From Desulfovibrio inopinatus DSM 10711 (GTDB lineage Bacteria; Desulfobacterota; Desulfovibrionia; Desulfovibrionales; Desulfovibrionaceae): a stretch of 64,000 bases of DNA. The position numbers were made by a program, and so were the translations under genes. Below, in pieces: positions 1 to 8,808 of this stretch; position 1 is the stretch's first letter; every line of letters starts with the position of its first letter. The stretch covers positions 124,001 through 188,000 of the forward strand of contig NZ_AUBP01000001.1 in the NCBI RefSeq assembly GCF_000429305.1. The letters run 5' to 3'. The notes under the pieces are model-generated. The model made no database searches. It was not told the DNA's origin and was given only the letters and a program-made list of their open reading frames with translations.

Positions 1-1219
1 CGCCACCCTGCGGACGCGTGAGTTTCGTGTTTTTAGGGAAATAGCGATAGATGTGCTCCGACATCGTGGTCATTTGTTTGGAGAGAGCCGCACGGAGTCG
101 GCGTAAATGGCGCACATGTTGTCCGGAATGGAGATATCCAGCGACAGCGAGTTGTGATGGGCTGGCCGAAGAGACATTGATGGTTGCCTTGAGTTCGAGA
201 CATTTGGAATACCGTTTTCCTGGAATGATCCAGCCAATACGGTAACCGGGGCAGATACTTTTGGAGAACGATGAGCAAGACAGGACGTTGCCGGTTTCAT
301 CAAAACTTTTGAAAGAGCGTGGCCGGTCGTCGGTGAAATGGAGATCTCCATAGATTTCGTCTTCAAGCAACGGGACACCGCGTTCAGCCATGATGCGAAC
401 AACGGCGCTTTTGGCGTCATCCGGGGTGAGACCGCCATCGGGGTTGTTGTAATTTGGTGTGAAAATGGCAGCTGTTATGTCGAATTTGGTGAGTGCTTTT
501 TCTACATCCGAAGGACAGACACCGCATGTTGGACAGGACGGTATTTCAATGGCCCGTAAACCAAGATGCTCCAGGAGTTGAAGAAAGCAATAATAGGTTG
601 GGGATTGAATCAGGACATTGTCGCCGGGTCTGGTTACAGCGCGTAATCCGATATTGAGCGCTTCCAGTGCGCCGGATGTAATAATGATGTCATCGGGGGT
701 ACACGCTGTTCCTGAATCCATGATATGACGGGCTACGGCAGAACGCAGTTCGGGCCAGCCTTGAATTGGTGCATAGGATGTCGCTTGGATAGGGTTTTCT
801 CGCAGGATTTTCCCCATAATGCGTGTCATCTGGTGGATGGGCAGAAGTTCGTCGTTGGCGTTGGCCACGCCCAGAGGCAGATTGTCTGTTCGGCCAACTT
901 CGCGCAGAACCATGCGGATCATTTCCCCTCGCGTCACTGGGGTGGGCGGGGTTGGGGGAGCGTGCTGTTTTATGCACGGGGCCAAGCTGGGGCGTTCTGG
1001 CGAAACAAAATATCCTGATTTCGGCTTGGCCTGAATAATGCCCTGCTCTTCAAGCAGTACATAGGCTTGGTTGACTGTCGACAAACTCACCCGCATAGCC
1101 GCGCTCATACGTCGCAACGACGGAATTTTGTCCCCTGGGCTGAGCGTTCCCGCTTCGATCATATCCAGAACTTTTTGTTGAACGGCCATATATCGAAATG
1201 GTTCGTTGTGCCCTGCCAT
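1..1219 (-). CDS. MocR-type GntR/aminotransferase transcriptional regulator (C-terminus cut by window edge)
   Basis: The frame is open from the ATG at 1219 to the left edge, so about 406 N-terminal residues are visible and the C-terminus is missing. The first ~75 residues form a GntR winged helix (dimerised around GDKIPSLRRMS and STVNQAY). The rest is a fold-type I aminotransferase domain, with SGALEALNIG, NYNNPDGG, LLEDEIYGDL and the PLP-lysine region SSFSKSICPGYRIGW. Such MocR proteins use a pyridoxal-phosphate domain to sense an amine or amino acid and bind DNA near their own promoter. The gene diverges from a DUF2917 gene across 134 bases that contain GTTAC/GTAAC repeats, so that neighbour is the most obvious target. 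The ligand cannot be predicted. A pure aminotransferase is excluded by the N-terminal DNA-binding domain. Confidence 0.88.
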   Translation of the reverse strand, partial: MAGHNEPFRYMAVQQKVLDMIEAGTLSPGDKIPSLRRMSAAMRVSLSTVNQAYVLLEEQGIIQAKPKSGYFVSPERPSLAPCIKQHAPPTPPTPVTRGEMIRMVLREVGRTDNLPLGVANANDELLPIHQMTRIMGKILRENPIQATSYAPIQGWPELRSAVARHIMDSGTACTPDDIIITSGALEALNIGLRAVTRPGDNVLIQSPTYYCFLQLLEHLGLRAIEIPSCPTCGVCPSDVEKALTKFDITAAIFTPNYNNPDGGLTPDDAKSAVVRIMAERGVPLLEDEIYGDLHFTDDRPRSFKSFDETGNVLSCSSFSKSICPGYRIGWIIPGKRYSKCLELKATINVSSASPSQLAVAGYLHSGQHVRHLRRLRAALSKQMTTMSEHIYRYFPKNTKLTRPQGG

Positions 1220-1247
1220 ATCTGCTCCAAACTGTTATGCTTTAATT

Positions 1248-1277
1248 TGTTACTATCTGTAACTGTTCTGGTAACAG
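1248..1277. promoter_or_regulatory. Repeated GTTAC/GTAAC motif, candidate MocR operator
   Basis: Between the divergent starts lie GTTAC (1249-1253), GTAAC (1259-1263) and GTAAC (1271-1275). These form an inverted pair followed by a direct repeat, overlapped by a second inverted pair CTGTT/AACAG (1263-1277). MocR regulators commonly bind mixed direct and inverted repeats in the promoter shared with their target. Assignment to the adjacent regulator is an inference. Confidence 0.4.
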
Positions 1278-1353
1278 TTTTTTTGATTGAAGGGAACAAA
1301 GGAGAAAGCTTCACGAAGAAATTGCAAATCACAACATACATTGAGAGGTGAAT

Positions 1354-1713
1354 ATGTTTGCGCAGGACAATGCCATTAATGGCGCGCAACGTGGTAACAA
1401 GGTGGGATTTTGGGATTTATTGGTCGAGAAATGGCAGGATGGTGATGGACTGATCGGTCGTCTGCGTTCCGGTCTGCGGTTTTCCACCAAGGGACGGTTT
1501 GTTGTGAACGTCTCGCCCGAAACCCCTCTGGTCATTCGCTCTGCCAACAAAGTGCAGATTCGTTCATTATGCGGACGAGCCTGGGTGACACGGAGGGGCG
1601 ACTGCCTTGATTATGAAGTCGCCCCTGGAAAGGTGATAGAACTCGATTCGTCGAAAAGTCTTGTGGTGAATGCCGTGGCCGGTTCTGCCAGGATGGTTGT
1701 GACGCTTTCCTAG
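1354..1713 (+). CDS. DUF2917 family protein
   Basis: A 119-residue protein without signal peptide or membrane segment. The segment VQIRSLCGRAWVTRRGD followed by a short linker and APGKVIELDSSKSLVVNA matches the small beta-barrel, cupin-like DUF2917 family as I recall it; its function is unknown. The ATG at 1354 is chosen over the GTG at 1348 because GAGAGG lies at a proper distance only from the former. It diverges from the MocR-type regulator, which is the likely controller. The N-terminal ~45 residues (rich in Gly, Asp and Lys) are outside the recognisable domain. Confidence 0.7.
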   Translation: MFAQDNAINGAQRGNKVGFWDLLVEKWQDGDGLIGRLRSGLRFSTKGRFVVNVSPETPLVIRSANKVQIRSLCGRAWVTRRGDCLDYEVAPGKVIELDSSKSLVVNAVAGSARMVVTLS

Positions 1714-1807
1714 CTTCTGTAAGTCGTTGGTGTCTGGGAAGGGATGGGTGTTCTGGCATGAAAGGAACCAGGAGCTGCTTTGCCATGGTCTTTGGTGATG
1801 CAAGCTT

Positions 1808-2593
1808 TCAGGAAGGATGAGGCGAATTCCTGTAAGCGGGCTTTGGCATTGACGCTGGAACCAATACTTGTACGGGTGCGCATGGGAATTCTCCTTTTGA
1901 GGTTGGAGGGGTATCACAACGAGGGCAAACCAGGTGCGTGAGTTGGCGTACATCTGTCTGGACGGCCAAAAACGCGTCTACAACCTGCGGGTCATACAAT
2001 TTGCCTCGACCGGCGTGAATTTCGACCAGGGCTGAAAGATGTGAAAGGCCAGAACGATATGGCCGATGTTGCACCATGGCCGAGTAGGAATCGACAACGG
2101 CAATGATACGGGCGCCCAGGGGAATCTCTTCACCACAAAGCCCAACGGGGTAGCCCGAACCATTGAAGCGTTCATGATGATACAAAATCATATCAAGGAT
2201 GCTGTCATGCGATCCACGCAGGCACGGAGCGAGAATATCGACTCCGATACGGGGATGGTGCTTGACGATTTCCCATTCTGTGGGTGTAAGCAGAGCAGGT
2301 TTTTTCAAAATGGCATCAGGAATGCCTATTTTTCCGATGTCGTGCAAATGGGCTGCGAGATGGAGATCTTTCTGTTTATGAGGAGATATCCCCATTCGCA
2401 CGGCAACGAGGTCGGCAAGTTCGGCCACATGATATGAATGATTCGCTGTATGACCATCTTTGGCGTCAACAGCGTGACCGAATGCTTCGGCTAAATGGTG
2501 AAAACTCACCGAAGCCGATACGTCATGCTTTTGGGGAGCATGTTCGCATCGGCCGAGAGCGAGTTTATTAAAGGATGTCGGCAGGCAGGTCAT
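1808..2593 (-). CDS. HD-GYP domain protein, probable cyclic-di-GMP phosphodiesterase
   Basis: This 261-residue protein carries an HD-GYP hydrolase domain from about residue 35 to 200. The metal-binding HD is in AAHLHDIGKIGIP, followed by HHPRIGVDIL, the HHERFNGSGYP motif that names the family, and DSYSAMVQHRPYR. All the key residues are present, so hydrolysis of cyclic-di-GMP in the cytoplasm is expected. The ~60 C-terminal residues hold a CPRCD motif of unknown role. There is no sensor or receiver domain, so activity is presumably set by expression. Its start overlaps the stop of the upstream TPR gene (ATGA), indicating one transcript, which begins behind a Fur-type box. Confidence 0.85.
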   Translation of the reverse strand: MTCLPTSFNKLALGRCEHAPQKHDVSASVSFHHLAEAFGHAVDAKDGHTANHSYHVAELADLVAVRMGISPHKQKDLHLAAHLHDIGKIGIPDAILKKPALLTPTEWEIVKHHPRIGVDILAPCLRGSHDSILDMILYHHERFNGSGYPVGLCGEEIPLGARIIAVVDSYSAMVQHRPYRSGLSHLSALVEIHAGRGKLYDPQVVDAFLAVQTDVRQLTHLVCPRCDTPPTSKGEFPCAPVQVLVPASMPKPAYRNSPHPS

Positions 2594-3036
2594 GCCGCTA
2601 CCCTGTCACCAATCCCATGACAACGGCTTTTGCACGATGAACAGCTTGTTGTGCAGCCGCTCTGGTTCTTTTTGACGACAGTTCGTGGTTTCTTTGTTGC
2701 GAGACGTTCACGTGAGACACGAGGGGAGCGACCATCAAGCCGATCCAGATTGGCCTGGATAGAATCGATAAGTGGTGTCTTCATTGTGAGATGTCTGTTG
2801 TGTAACTCCATGGCTTTTTCAAACTCACGTCGAGCCTTGGCCTTATTTCCGGCTAACGTGTGAGCCAACCCGAGATTGTTTCGGAGTTTGATCTCGAAAA
2901 CTCCGGCATTCGCCTGTTGAGCCTTATCCAGAGCCAATTCCAGGAAATTCATTGCTTCGTCATGCTTGCCGTTGTTCAACGCCTGCATGGCGAGTCGATT
3001 GAGCTTTCCAAACATACTTTTTGCGCAGGCGCCCAT
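2590..3036 (-). CDS. Small TPR-like protein with Cys-rich tail
   Basis: A 148-residue cytosolic protein. Residues ~10-85 form about two helical tetratricopeptide-like repeats (ALNNGKHDEAMNFLELALDKA; NNLGLAHTLAGNKAKARREFEKAM), a fold used for protein contacts. The C-terminal third is basic and ends in a cluster of four cysteines (GCTTSCSSCKSRC), which could bind metal or iron-sulfur. The start is supported by AAGGAG. It is the first gene of a two-gene unit with the HD-GYP protein and lies directly downstream of a Fur-type palindrome. It may scaffold or inhibit the phosphodiesterase, but this is inference. Confidence 0.72.
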   Translation of the reverse strand: MGACAKSMFGKLNRLAMQALNNGKHDEAMNFLELALDKAQQANAGVFEIKLRNNLGLAHTLAGNKAKARREFEKAMELHNRHLTMKTPLIDSIQANLDRLDGRSPRVSRERLATKKPRTVVKKNQSGCTTSCSSCKSRCHGIGDRVAA

Positions 3037-3056
3037 ACGAATTCTCCTTGTTGATT

Positions 3057-3073
3057 TTGATAATCGTTATCAA
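3057..3073 (-). promoter_or_regulatory. Fur-type box
   Basis: A perfect palindrome TTGATAA-TCG-TTATCAA lies 21 bases upstream of the TPR gene start and closely resembles the Fur consensus core (GATAATGATAATCATTATC). It predicts repression of the TPR/HD-GYP pair when iron is plentiful. Confidence 0.7.
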
Positions 3074-3240
3074 TAAATGACAAGTCAGATATAAGTGGGG
3101 TGATGTCGCGTGTCAACGAAAAAAATGGATTTGTTGAAAATTATGAAGTTCATTGGCTGTTGTGCTGTATCGGGAGGAAGTAGGCCTTGAGTATGGGAGG
3201 GACCACAAGAAGAGAGAGGTTGGAGCGGATGAAAAGGAAA

Positions 3241-3272
3241 TAAAAAGGCCGCACCCTTTCGGGCGCGGCCTT
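3241..3272 (-). terminator. Rho-independent terminator after groEL
   Basis: On the minus strand an 8-bp GC stem (AAGGCCGC with its complement) encloses a short loop and is followed by TTTTTATTT, 30 bases after the groEL stop. Confidence 0.85.
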
Positions 3273-3301
3273 GAATTGGCAATCTGTGCGAATGGCTCGG
3301 C

Positions 3302-4948
3302 TTAGTACATGCCGCCCATTCCGCCCATACCACCCATGCCGCCGGGCATCGGGGGCATGTCTTTCTTGGGTTCGGGCTTTTCAGCAATGGCGCATTCCGT
3401 GGTCAGCAGCAAGGAAGCAACCGAGGAAGCGTTCTGGATGGCGATGCGGGTAACCTTTTTGGGGTCGATGACACCGGCCTTGATCAGGTCTTCGAATTCA
3501 CCGTTGGCGGCGTTGAAGCCCATGCCTTCGGCAGTTTCTTTGACCTTGGAAACGATGATGGAGCCTTCGAAGCCAGCGTTAGCAGAAATCTGACGCAGGG
3601 GTTCTTCGATAGCGCGGCGAACGATTTCGATACCAGCGGTTTCGTCGTCGTCAGCAGGCTTCACAGCGTCGAGAGACTTGATGCTGCGAACGAGGGCAAC
3701 ACCGCCGCCGGGGACGATGCCTTCTTCAACGGCAGCGCGAGTGGCGTTCAGAGCGTCTTCAACGCGGGCTTTCTTTTCTTTCATTTCCGTTTCAGTTGCA
3801 GCGCCGACATTGATGACGGCAACGCCGCCAACGATCTTGGCCAAGCGTTCCTGCAGTTTTTCACGGTCGTAGCTGGAAGTGGTGTCGTCGATCTGAGCAC
3901 GGATCTGGTTGACACGAGCTTTGATGTCTTCGTTTTTGCCAGCGCCGTCGACGATGGTGCAATTTTCCTTGTCGACGATGATGCGTTTGGCGCTACCAAG
4001 GTCGGCCAGGGTGGTGTTTTCCAGCTTGATACCCAGGTCTTCGGAAACAGCCTGACCACCGGTCAGCACGGCGATATCCTGGAGCATTGCTTTGCGGCGT
4101 TCGCCAAAGCCGGGGGCCTTGACGGCACAAACTTGCAGGGTGCCACGCAGTTTGTTGACAACGAGGGTAGCCAGAGCTTCGCCTTCGATGTCTTCAGCAA
4201 TGATGAGCAGGGGCTTGCTCATTTTGGCGACCTGTTCCAGGACGGGCAGAAGATCTTTCATGTTGGAGATCTTCTTTTCATTGATCAGGATCAGGGGCTC
4301 GTCGAGTTCGCAAACCATCTTTTCGGGATCGGTCACGAAGTAGGGGGACAGGTAGCCGCGGTCGAACTGCATGCCTTCGACGACGTCCAGGGTGGTTTCG
4401 AGGCCTTTGGCTTCTTCAACCGTGATAACGCCTTCTTTGCCGACCTTGTTCATGGCTTCGGCAATGATGTTGCCGATGGTGGCATCGGAGTTGGCGGAAA
4501 TGGTACCGACCTGAGCGATTTCTTTCTGATCGCGGGTGGGTTTGGCCAGGCTTTCGAGTTCAGCGACGATGGCTTCAACAGCCTTGTCGATGCCGCGCTT
4601 GATGGCCATGGGGTTACGACCGGCAGCAACGAGTTTGACACCTTCGGTGAAAATGGCCTGAGCCAGGATGGTGGCAGTGGTGGTGCCGTCACCAGCGACA
4701 TCGGAGGTCTTGCTGGCGACTTCTTTAACCATCTGGGCACCCATGTTTTCGAACTTATCGTCGAGTTCGACTTCCTTGGCAACGGTGACACCGTCCTTGG
4801 TGATGATCGGAGAACCGAAGGATTTTTCGATCACGACATTGCGGCCTTTGGGGCCGAGGGTGACTTTGACGGCGTTAGCGAGTTTGTCAACACCGAGTTT
4901 CAGTTTTTCACGAGCTTTAGCGTCAAACAGAATTTCTTTCGCAGCCAT
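3302..4948 (-). CDS. groEL: Chaperonin GroEL (60 kDa, Hsp60)
   Basis: The 548-residue product is full length for GroEL. It begins [18 protein letters not shown], has the nucleotide-binding segments [11 protein letters not shown] and [15 protein letters not shown] and the [13 protein letters not shown] stretch, and ends in the flexible Gly-Met tail ([13 protein letters not shown]). It forms the double-ring ATP-driven folding chamber with GroES. Start supported by AAGGAG. It lies 100 bases downstream of groES in the usual groES-groEL order and ends in a strong terminator; heat-shock control comes from the CIRCE element upstream of groES. Nothing unusual is seen. Confidence 0.99.
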   Translation of the reverse strand: MAAKEILFDAKAREKLKLGVDKLANAVKVTLGPKGRNVVIEKSFGSPIITKDGVTVAKEVELDDKFENMGAQMVKEVASKTSDVAGDGTTTATILAQAIFTEGVKLVAAGRNPMAIKRGIDKAVEAIVAELESLAKPTRDQKEIAQVGTISANSDATIGNIIAEAMNKVGKEGVITVEEAKGLETTLDVVEGMQFDRGYLSPYFVTDPEKMVCELDEPLILINEKKISNMKDLLPVLEQVAKMSKPLLIIAEDIEGEALATLVVNKLRGTLQVCAVKAPGFGERRKAMLQDIAVLTGGQAVSEDLGIKLENTTLADLGSAKRIIVDKENCTIVDGAGKNEDIKARVNQIRAQIDDTTSSYDREKLQERLAKIVGGVAVINVGAATETEMKEKKARVEDALNATRAAVEEGIVPGGGVALVRSIKSLDAVKPADDDETAGIEIVRRAIEEPLRQISANAGFEGSIIVSKVKETAEGMGFNAANGEFEDLIKAGVIDPKKVTRIAIQNASSVASLLLTTECAIAEKPEPKKDMPPMPGGMGGMGGMGGMY

Positions 4949-5048
4949 GTGCGTTTCTCCTTAAAAATAATAACGTGTTGCCCCACGAAGGGGAAACCGG
5001 AATGAATTCTTCGCGAGGAAGACCCCAAAAAAGCGATGAAGCTGAAAA

Positions 5049-5339
5049 TTATTCTTCGATGACGGCGAGGATGTCATCTTCGCGCATCATGAGGTGGTCG
5101 ACGCCTTCGACTTTCACTTCGGTGCCGGCGTACTTGTTGAAGAGTACGATGTCGCCCTTTTCAACAGACATTTTGGCTTTCTTGCCGTCGTCGCCGGTTT
5201 TACCGGGGCCAACAGCCACAACTTCACCTTTCATGGGTTTTTCTTTGGCCGTGTCGGGGATGATGATGCCACCGGCGGTAACGACTTCTTCTTCGAGTCG
5301 TTTCACCAAAACGCGATCGTGCAAAGGTTTAAGCTTCAT
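5049..5339 (-). CDS. groES: Co-chaperonin GroES
   Basis: A 96-residue heptameric lid of the GroEL chamber. It has the family start [18 protein letters not shown], a mobile loop (residues ~17-32) and [20 protein letters not shown]. The ATG at 5339 with GGAGG at the right distance is used; a longer in-frame start at 5396 would lie inside the CIRCE operator and is rejected. First gene of the groESL operon. Confidence 0.98.
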   Translation of the reverse strand: MKLKPLHDRVLVKRLEEEVVTAGGIIIPDTAKEKPMKGEVVAVGPGKTGDDGKKAKMSVEKGDIVLFNKYAGTEVKVEGVDHLMMREDDILAVIEE

Positions 5340-5385
5340 GAGGTAACCTCCATCATTATGTTGGTTTATTATCGTTTTTGGCCTG

Positions 5386-5412
5386 CTAGCACTCACCGAC
5401 GGGGAGTGCTAA
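5386..5412 (-). promoter_or_regulatory. CIRCE element (HrcA operator) of groESL
   Basis: CTAGCACTC, a 9-base spacer, then GAGTGCTAA: one mismatch from the consensus TTAGCACTC-N9-GAGTGCTAA. It lies 46 bases upstream of groES. HrcA binding here represses the operon until heat shock; no hrcA is in the window. Confidence 0.95.
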
Positions 5413-5718
5413 CGACGGCGGAAGTATATATAAACGGCTTTTTTCAAAATGCAAGTATTTTATGTTCATGAAGAGAAGAGGAAATTGGTCTTTTTTTCCT
5501 GTTAATTCTAAAAAAATCATTTAATCTTAAGAAATCGAAAAAAATTTAAAAAATTCTTAAATTTTCGCGAAAAATTGATGTGATGTAAAAAAAACTTTTC
5601 AAAGTACACAGAAAAATAGTGGAATTTGTTCTCCAACCAAGACAGTGAGACAGCAATCGGATACGATAAAAAGAAGAGTATACTGTGCCGTGCACTCGCA
5701 ACCGCAGGGAGGCCGGAA
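5413..5718. other. AT-rich gap without a gene
   Basis: The 306 bases between the divergent groES and PhnD-like genes hold long runs of A and T, especially 5500-5610, and no credible ORF. The groES promoter and the PhnD/kinase promoter must lie here. I cannot assign clear -35/-10 boxes because the sequence is too A/T-rich to discriminate. Confidence 0.5.
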
Positions 5719-6708
5719 ATGAAAGGAGGATTTCGGCGGGGTATCCTTTGGGGAATGATCGTTGTCCTGCTGCTGGCTCTTGGAGCCTGCGAACGAGAGG
5801 AGGCGACTGTTGTCGTTGATCTCAGTAAGCGTGAACGTCTTGAAGCCCCGGTTCGCCCTTTTGATCTCACCTATGCCTATTTACCGCAGTACACGCACGA
5901 AGTTTCGTTTCAGCGGCATCATGATTTGGTCGTGTATCTTCAAAAACAAACAGGATTGCGGGTTCGTCAGGTATATCCGGATACTTTCGACGATCACATG
6001 ACCATGGTACATAAAGGGCGCATTGATATCTCATTTGTGAATCCCTTTGTGTATGTCAAAATGGCCGATGCTGGGGATGCGCGGGCGTTTGCCCGGATCG
6101 AGGAGCCGGAAATCACTATTGGTTCCACAAAAGACGGTGTTGCATGGTGGCAGTTACCGGGGCGCGCCCATTTCAGGGGACAGGTTATTGTTCGGGGCAA
6201 TGACAGTCGATTTGCGCGCCTTGAAGATTGCCGAGGAAAACGCTGGATTGCTGTGGACCATTCCTCTGCCGGGGGCTATCTTTATCCGCTTGGACTCTTC
6301 TATGAACATGGCATCACCGCCGCTGATTTTGCCGAAATTGCCTTCTCTCCCGGACCGGGAGGAAAGCAGGAAAAGGTCGTCATGGCCGTGCTGGCCGGGC
6401 GGTACGATCTCGGCTCTATTCGTGAAGGAACGTTGGACGTCATGAAAGGCATTATTGCAGACGGTGCTGTTCGTGTTCTGGCCCATACGAAATGGTATCC
6501 GGGATGGGTCTACGCGGCCCGAACCGGCCTGGAACCGTCCATTGTCGATGCTGTCCGGCAGGCTTTGCTCGCATTGGAGCCTACCAATCCCGCCGATCGC
6601 AAAATATTGGAAATGGCCGGTTTTTTGCGAGTCATTGTCGCGACCGATGCCGATTATAAACCCATTCGCCGTCTGATTGAAGAAATCGGGCCTTTGAACA
6701 TGCCATGA
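5719..6708 (+). CDS. PhnD-like periplasmic binding lipoprotein (phosphate/phosphonate family), probable kinase partner
   Basis: The 329-residue product has a lipoprotein signal peptide whose lipobox LALGAC puts the modified cysteine near residue 24. The mature part is a PhnD/TauT-type periplasmic binding fold (HHDLVVYLQKQTGLRV, GRIDISFVNPFVYV, HSSAGGYLYPLGLFYEHGI, GGKQEKVVMAVLAGRYDLG). The ATG at 5719 has AGGGAGG and fits the signal peptide; an in-frame start 93 bases earlier does not. No ABC permease or ATPase is nearby. Instead the stop overlaps the start of a membrane histidine kinase (ATGA), so it more likely presents a ligand to that kinase than feeds a transporter. The ligand is unknown. 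Confidence 0.85.
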   Translation: MKGGFRRGILWGMIVVLLLALGACEREEATVVVDLSKRERLEAPVRPFDLTYAYLPQYTHEVSFQRHHDLVVYLQKQTGLRVRQVYPDTFDDHMTMVHKGRIDISFVNPFVYVKMADAGDARAFARIEEPEITIGSTKDGVAWWQLPGRAHFRGQVIVRGNDSRFARLEDCRGKRWIAVDHSSAGGYLYPLGLFYEHGITAADFAEIAFSPGPGGKQEKVVMAVLAGRYDLGSIREGTLDVMKGIIADGAVRVLAHTKWYPGWVYAARTGLEPSIVDAVRQALLALEPTNPADRKILEMAGFLRVIVATDADYKPIRRLIEEIGPLNMP

Positions 6709-8753
6709 CCATACAACGATTGGTTTCTTCGTTGTCGTTTCGGACAAAGATTAACCTCGGTATCGCGGCAATTGTGCTTATGCTCGGCATTGTGACGGCG
6801 CTTGTCGCCTCCACGATGGCCAAGCAGTATATACTGGATGAAGTGAAAAAACGTGGTGCGGCTTTGGCTAGAAATCTGGCAACTGAAGCCGCCGAGCCGA
6901 TTCTCGCCGTCGATTATTTCCGGTTGCAAGCCGCTCTGGAGGCCATCATCGATTCGGGCGACGATGTCGTGTACGCCTTTGTTCTTGACGAATCCGGCGG
7001 CGTGTTGTCTTCGACATTTGTTGGTGGCTTTCCCGTAGATCTTTTGACGGCCAACAGTTTGCCGGCCACTCACGAAGAATCATTGGCCCTGCTGGAGTCC
7101 AATGAGGGAGACATCTATGATTTTGCCGCTCGATCAAAAGCCGCAGGGGTTGCCATCGGTATCGCTCGCATCGGATTGTCCAAAGAGGCCGCCATGGCTG
7201 GGGTCAATCGGATGGCTGCCGCCATCATGGCGGCTACGGGGACGTTGGCGGCTTTAGCCATTATTATCGGAACGGTGTTTTCGGCTTCAGTGACGCGGCG
7301 CATTAATGTATTACGGCAGGCAGCCGAACGTATCGTCATGGGGGACCTTGACCAGACAACAGGCTTAAGCCAGGCCGTAGCGTGTTGGGAAATTATGGAT
7401 TGTAATTTGACACGATGTCCGGCCTACGGCGATTCGGCACGACGATGTTGGCATATTGCGGGTGCGCTTTACCCCGATTCCAAAGGCACTCATGGCGATG
7501 GGTGCAAGTCATGTCATGAGTGTGTTGTCTATAAGAATCGGTCAAGCGATGAAATACAAAGTCTCGCTGAAGCCTTTGATGCCATGGCTCTGGCTCTTCG
7601 TACTCACATACGGGAACTTGAAAAGACACAGCGCGACTTGGCCGGGCAAAGCCGTTTGTTGAAAACCATTCTTGATGTCACTCCCGATCTCGTTAGTCTG
7701 CAAAACGAACATTTGGAATATCGTGCGGTCAACCGGGCCTTCTGTGACTTTGTCGGTAAACCTCCGGAAGCTATTATGGGGAAGCGTGACGAAGATTTGT
7801 TTTCCGCGTCAATGGCTGCACGCAACCGGAAGGAAGATGAAGAGATCTTACGTACTGGTCGAATGTTGTCAAAACAGATCACCGTATTGCGTGATGGAAA
7901 CAAACGTTGGTTTCATATTGTCAAAGTTCCGGTTTATGATCGGGAACGCCTTATGGGACTTTTGTTGACAGCGCGTGATGTCTCGGTCGTCAAACAATAT
8001 GAAGAGCAACTCATTCAATCACAGAAAATGGAAGATTTAGGCAAGCTCGCCGGCGGGGTGGCACATGAAATCAATACACCATTGGGTGTCATTCTTGGAT
8101 ATGCTCAATTGCTTCAGGAAGATGTACCCGCTGAGGGAGATATCGCCCGCGATCTGAAAATTATTGAGAAGCAGGCGAAAGTGTGTCGGAAGATCGTTGC
8201 CGATCTGCTCGGATTTTCACGCAATGCCGGCAGTGACAAAGGCATGATGAACGTTAATGATTCTATTTTCGATGTCGTGTCATTGGTTGATCACATTTTC
8301 CGTCAAGATCGCATTCGACTGCATATTGATTTGGCTGATAATCCCCCGATGGTGGATGCCGATCGGGAGAAGCTCAAGCAGGTTTGGATCAATCTTCTCA
8401 ATAATGCTCGTGATGCCATTGGGCAGGATGGAGATATTACCATTGTGTCTCGTCCCGATACGGATGGCAGCGCCGTTATTGTGACGGTGTCCGATACGGG
8501 AGAAGGCATCCGTCAAGCAGACCTGGCCCGAATTTTCGATCCATTTTTCAGTACAAAGTCGTCTGGTCAGGGCACGGGGCTTGGGTTGGCAGTGAGTTTC
8601 GGGATTATTCGAGAACATGGCGGCACAATTGCCGCCGTCAGCCCGGCACCGGTCGCAAGTCTTGACGGAAACGGAGGAACCGGCCAAAAGCAACAAGGCC
8701 CCGGAGCCATGTTCACGGTCCGGTTACCGGCAGCCAAAGATAACGAGTCATGA
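6705..8753 (+). CDS. Membrane histidine kinase with HAMP, Cys-rich insert and PAS
   Basis: This 682-residue kinase has transmembrane helices at ~17-37 and ~167-190 around a periplasmic sensor, then a HAMP region. Residues ~227-273 form a compact cysteine cluster (CWEIMDC, CPAY, CW, and CKSCHEC), seven Cys in 47 residues. A PAS domain follows (~310-435). The HisKA domain has the phospho-accepting His454 in GGVAHEINTPLG. The HATPase domain has INLLNNARDA, VSDTGEGI and GTGLGLAVS. It should phosphorylate an unidentified regulator. It is coupled by ATGA to the PhnD-like lipoprotein. The Cys cluster inserted at HAMP could bind metal or respond to redox; that is inference. Confidence 0.9.
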   Translation: MTIQRLVSSLSFRTKINLGIAAIVLMLGIVTALVASTMAKQYILDEVKKRGAALARNLATEAAEPILAVDYFRLQAALEAIIDSGDDVVYAFVLDESGGVLSSTFVGGFPVDLLTANSLPATHEESLALLESNEGDIYDFAARSKAAGVAIGIARIGLSKEAAMAGVNRMAAAIMAATGTLAALAIIIGTVFSASVTRRINVLRQAAERIVMGDLDQTTGLSQAVACWEIMDCNLTRCPAYGDSARRCWHIAGALYPDSKGTHGDGCKSCHECVVYKNRSSDEIQSLAEAFDAMALALRTHIRELEKTQRDLAGQSRLLKTILDVTPDLVSLQNEHLEYRAVNRAFCDFVGKPPEAIMGKRDEDLFSASMAARNRKEDEEILRTGRMLSKQITVLRDGNKRWFHIVKVPVYDRERLMGLLLTARDVSVVKQYEEQLIQSQKMEDLGKLAGGVAHEINTPLGVILGYAQLLQEDVPAEGDIARDLKIIEKQAKVCRKIVADLLGFSRNAGSDKGMMNVNDSIFDVVSLVDHIFRQDRIRLHIDLADNPPMVDADREKLKQVWINLLNNARDAIGQDGDITIVSRPDTDGSAVIVTVSDTGEGIRQADLARIFDPFFSTKSSGQGTGLGLAVSFGIIREHGGTIAAVSPAPVASLDGNGGTGQKQQGPGAMFTVRLPAAKDNES

Positions 8754-8808
8754 ATTCCTCTGGCTGAAATAACGAAGTCCGGCCGTGGAGCGAGGAAAGG
8801 AGGCAGGG

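Noticed and set aside
1-1219. A frameshifted or broken regulator, because only short frames with both start and stop are evident.
   Set aside because: One continuous frame runs from the ATG at 1219 to the edge without a stop; it is merely cut by the window.
4133-5005. A 290-residue open frame on the plus strand opposite groEL.
   Set aside because: It is the antisense of a highly conserved gene. The amino-acid composition is Gly/Phe/Asp-rich and there is no ribosome-binding site.
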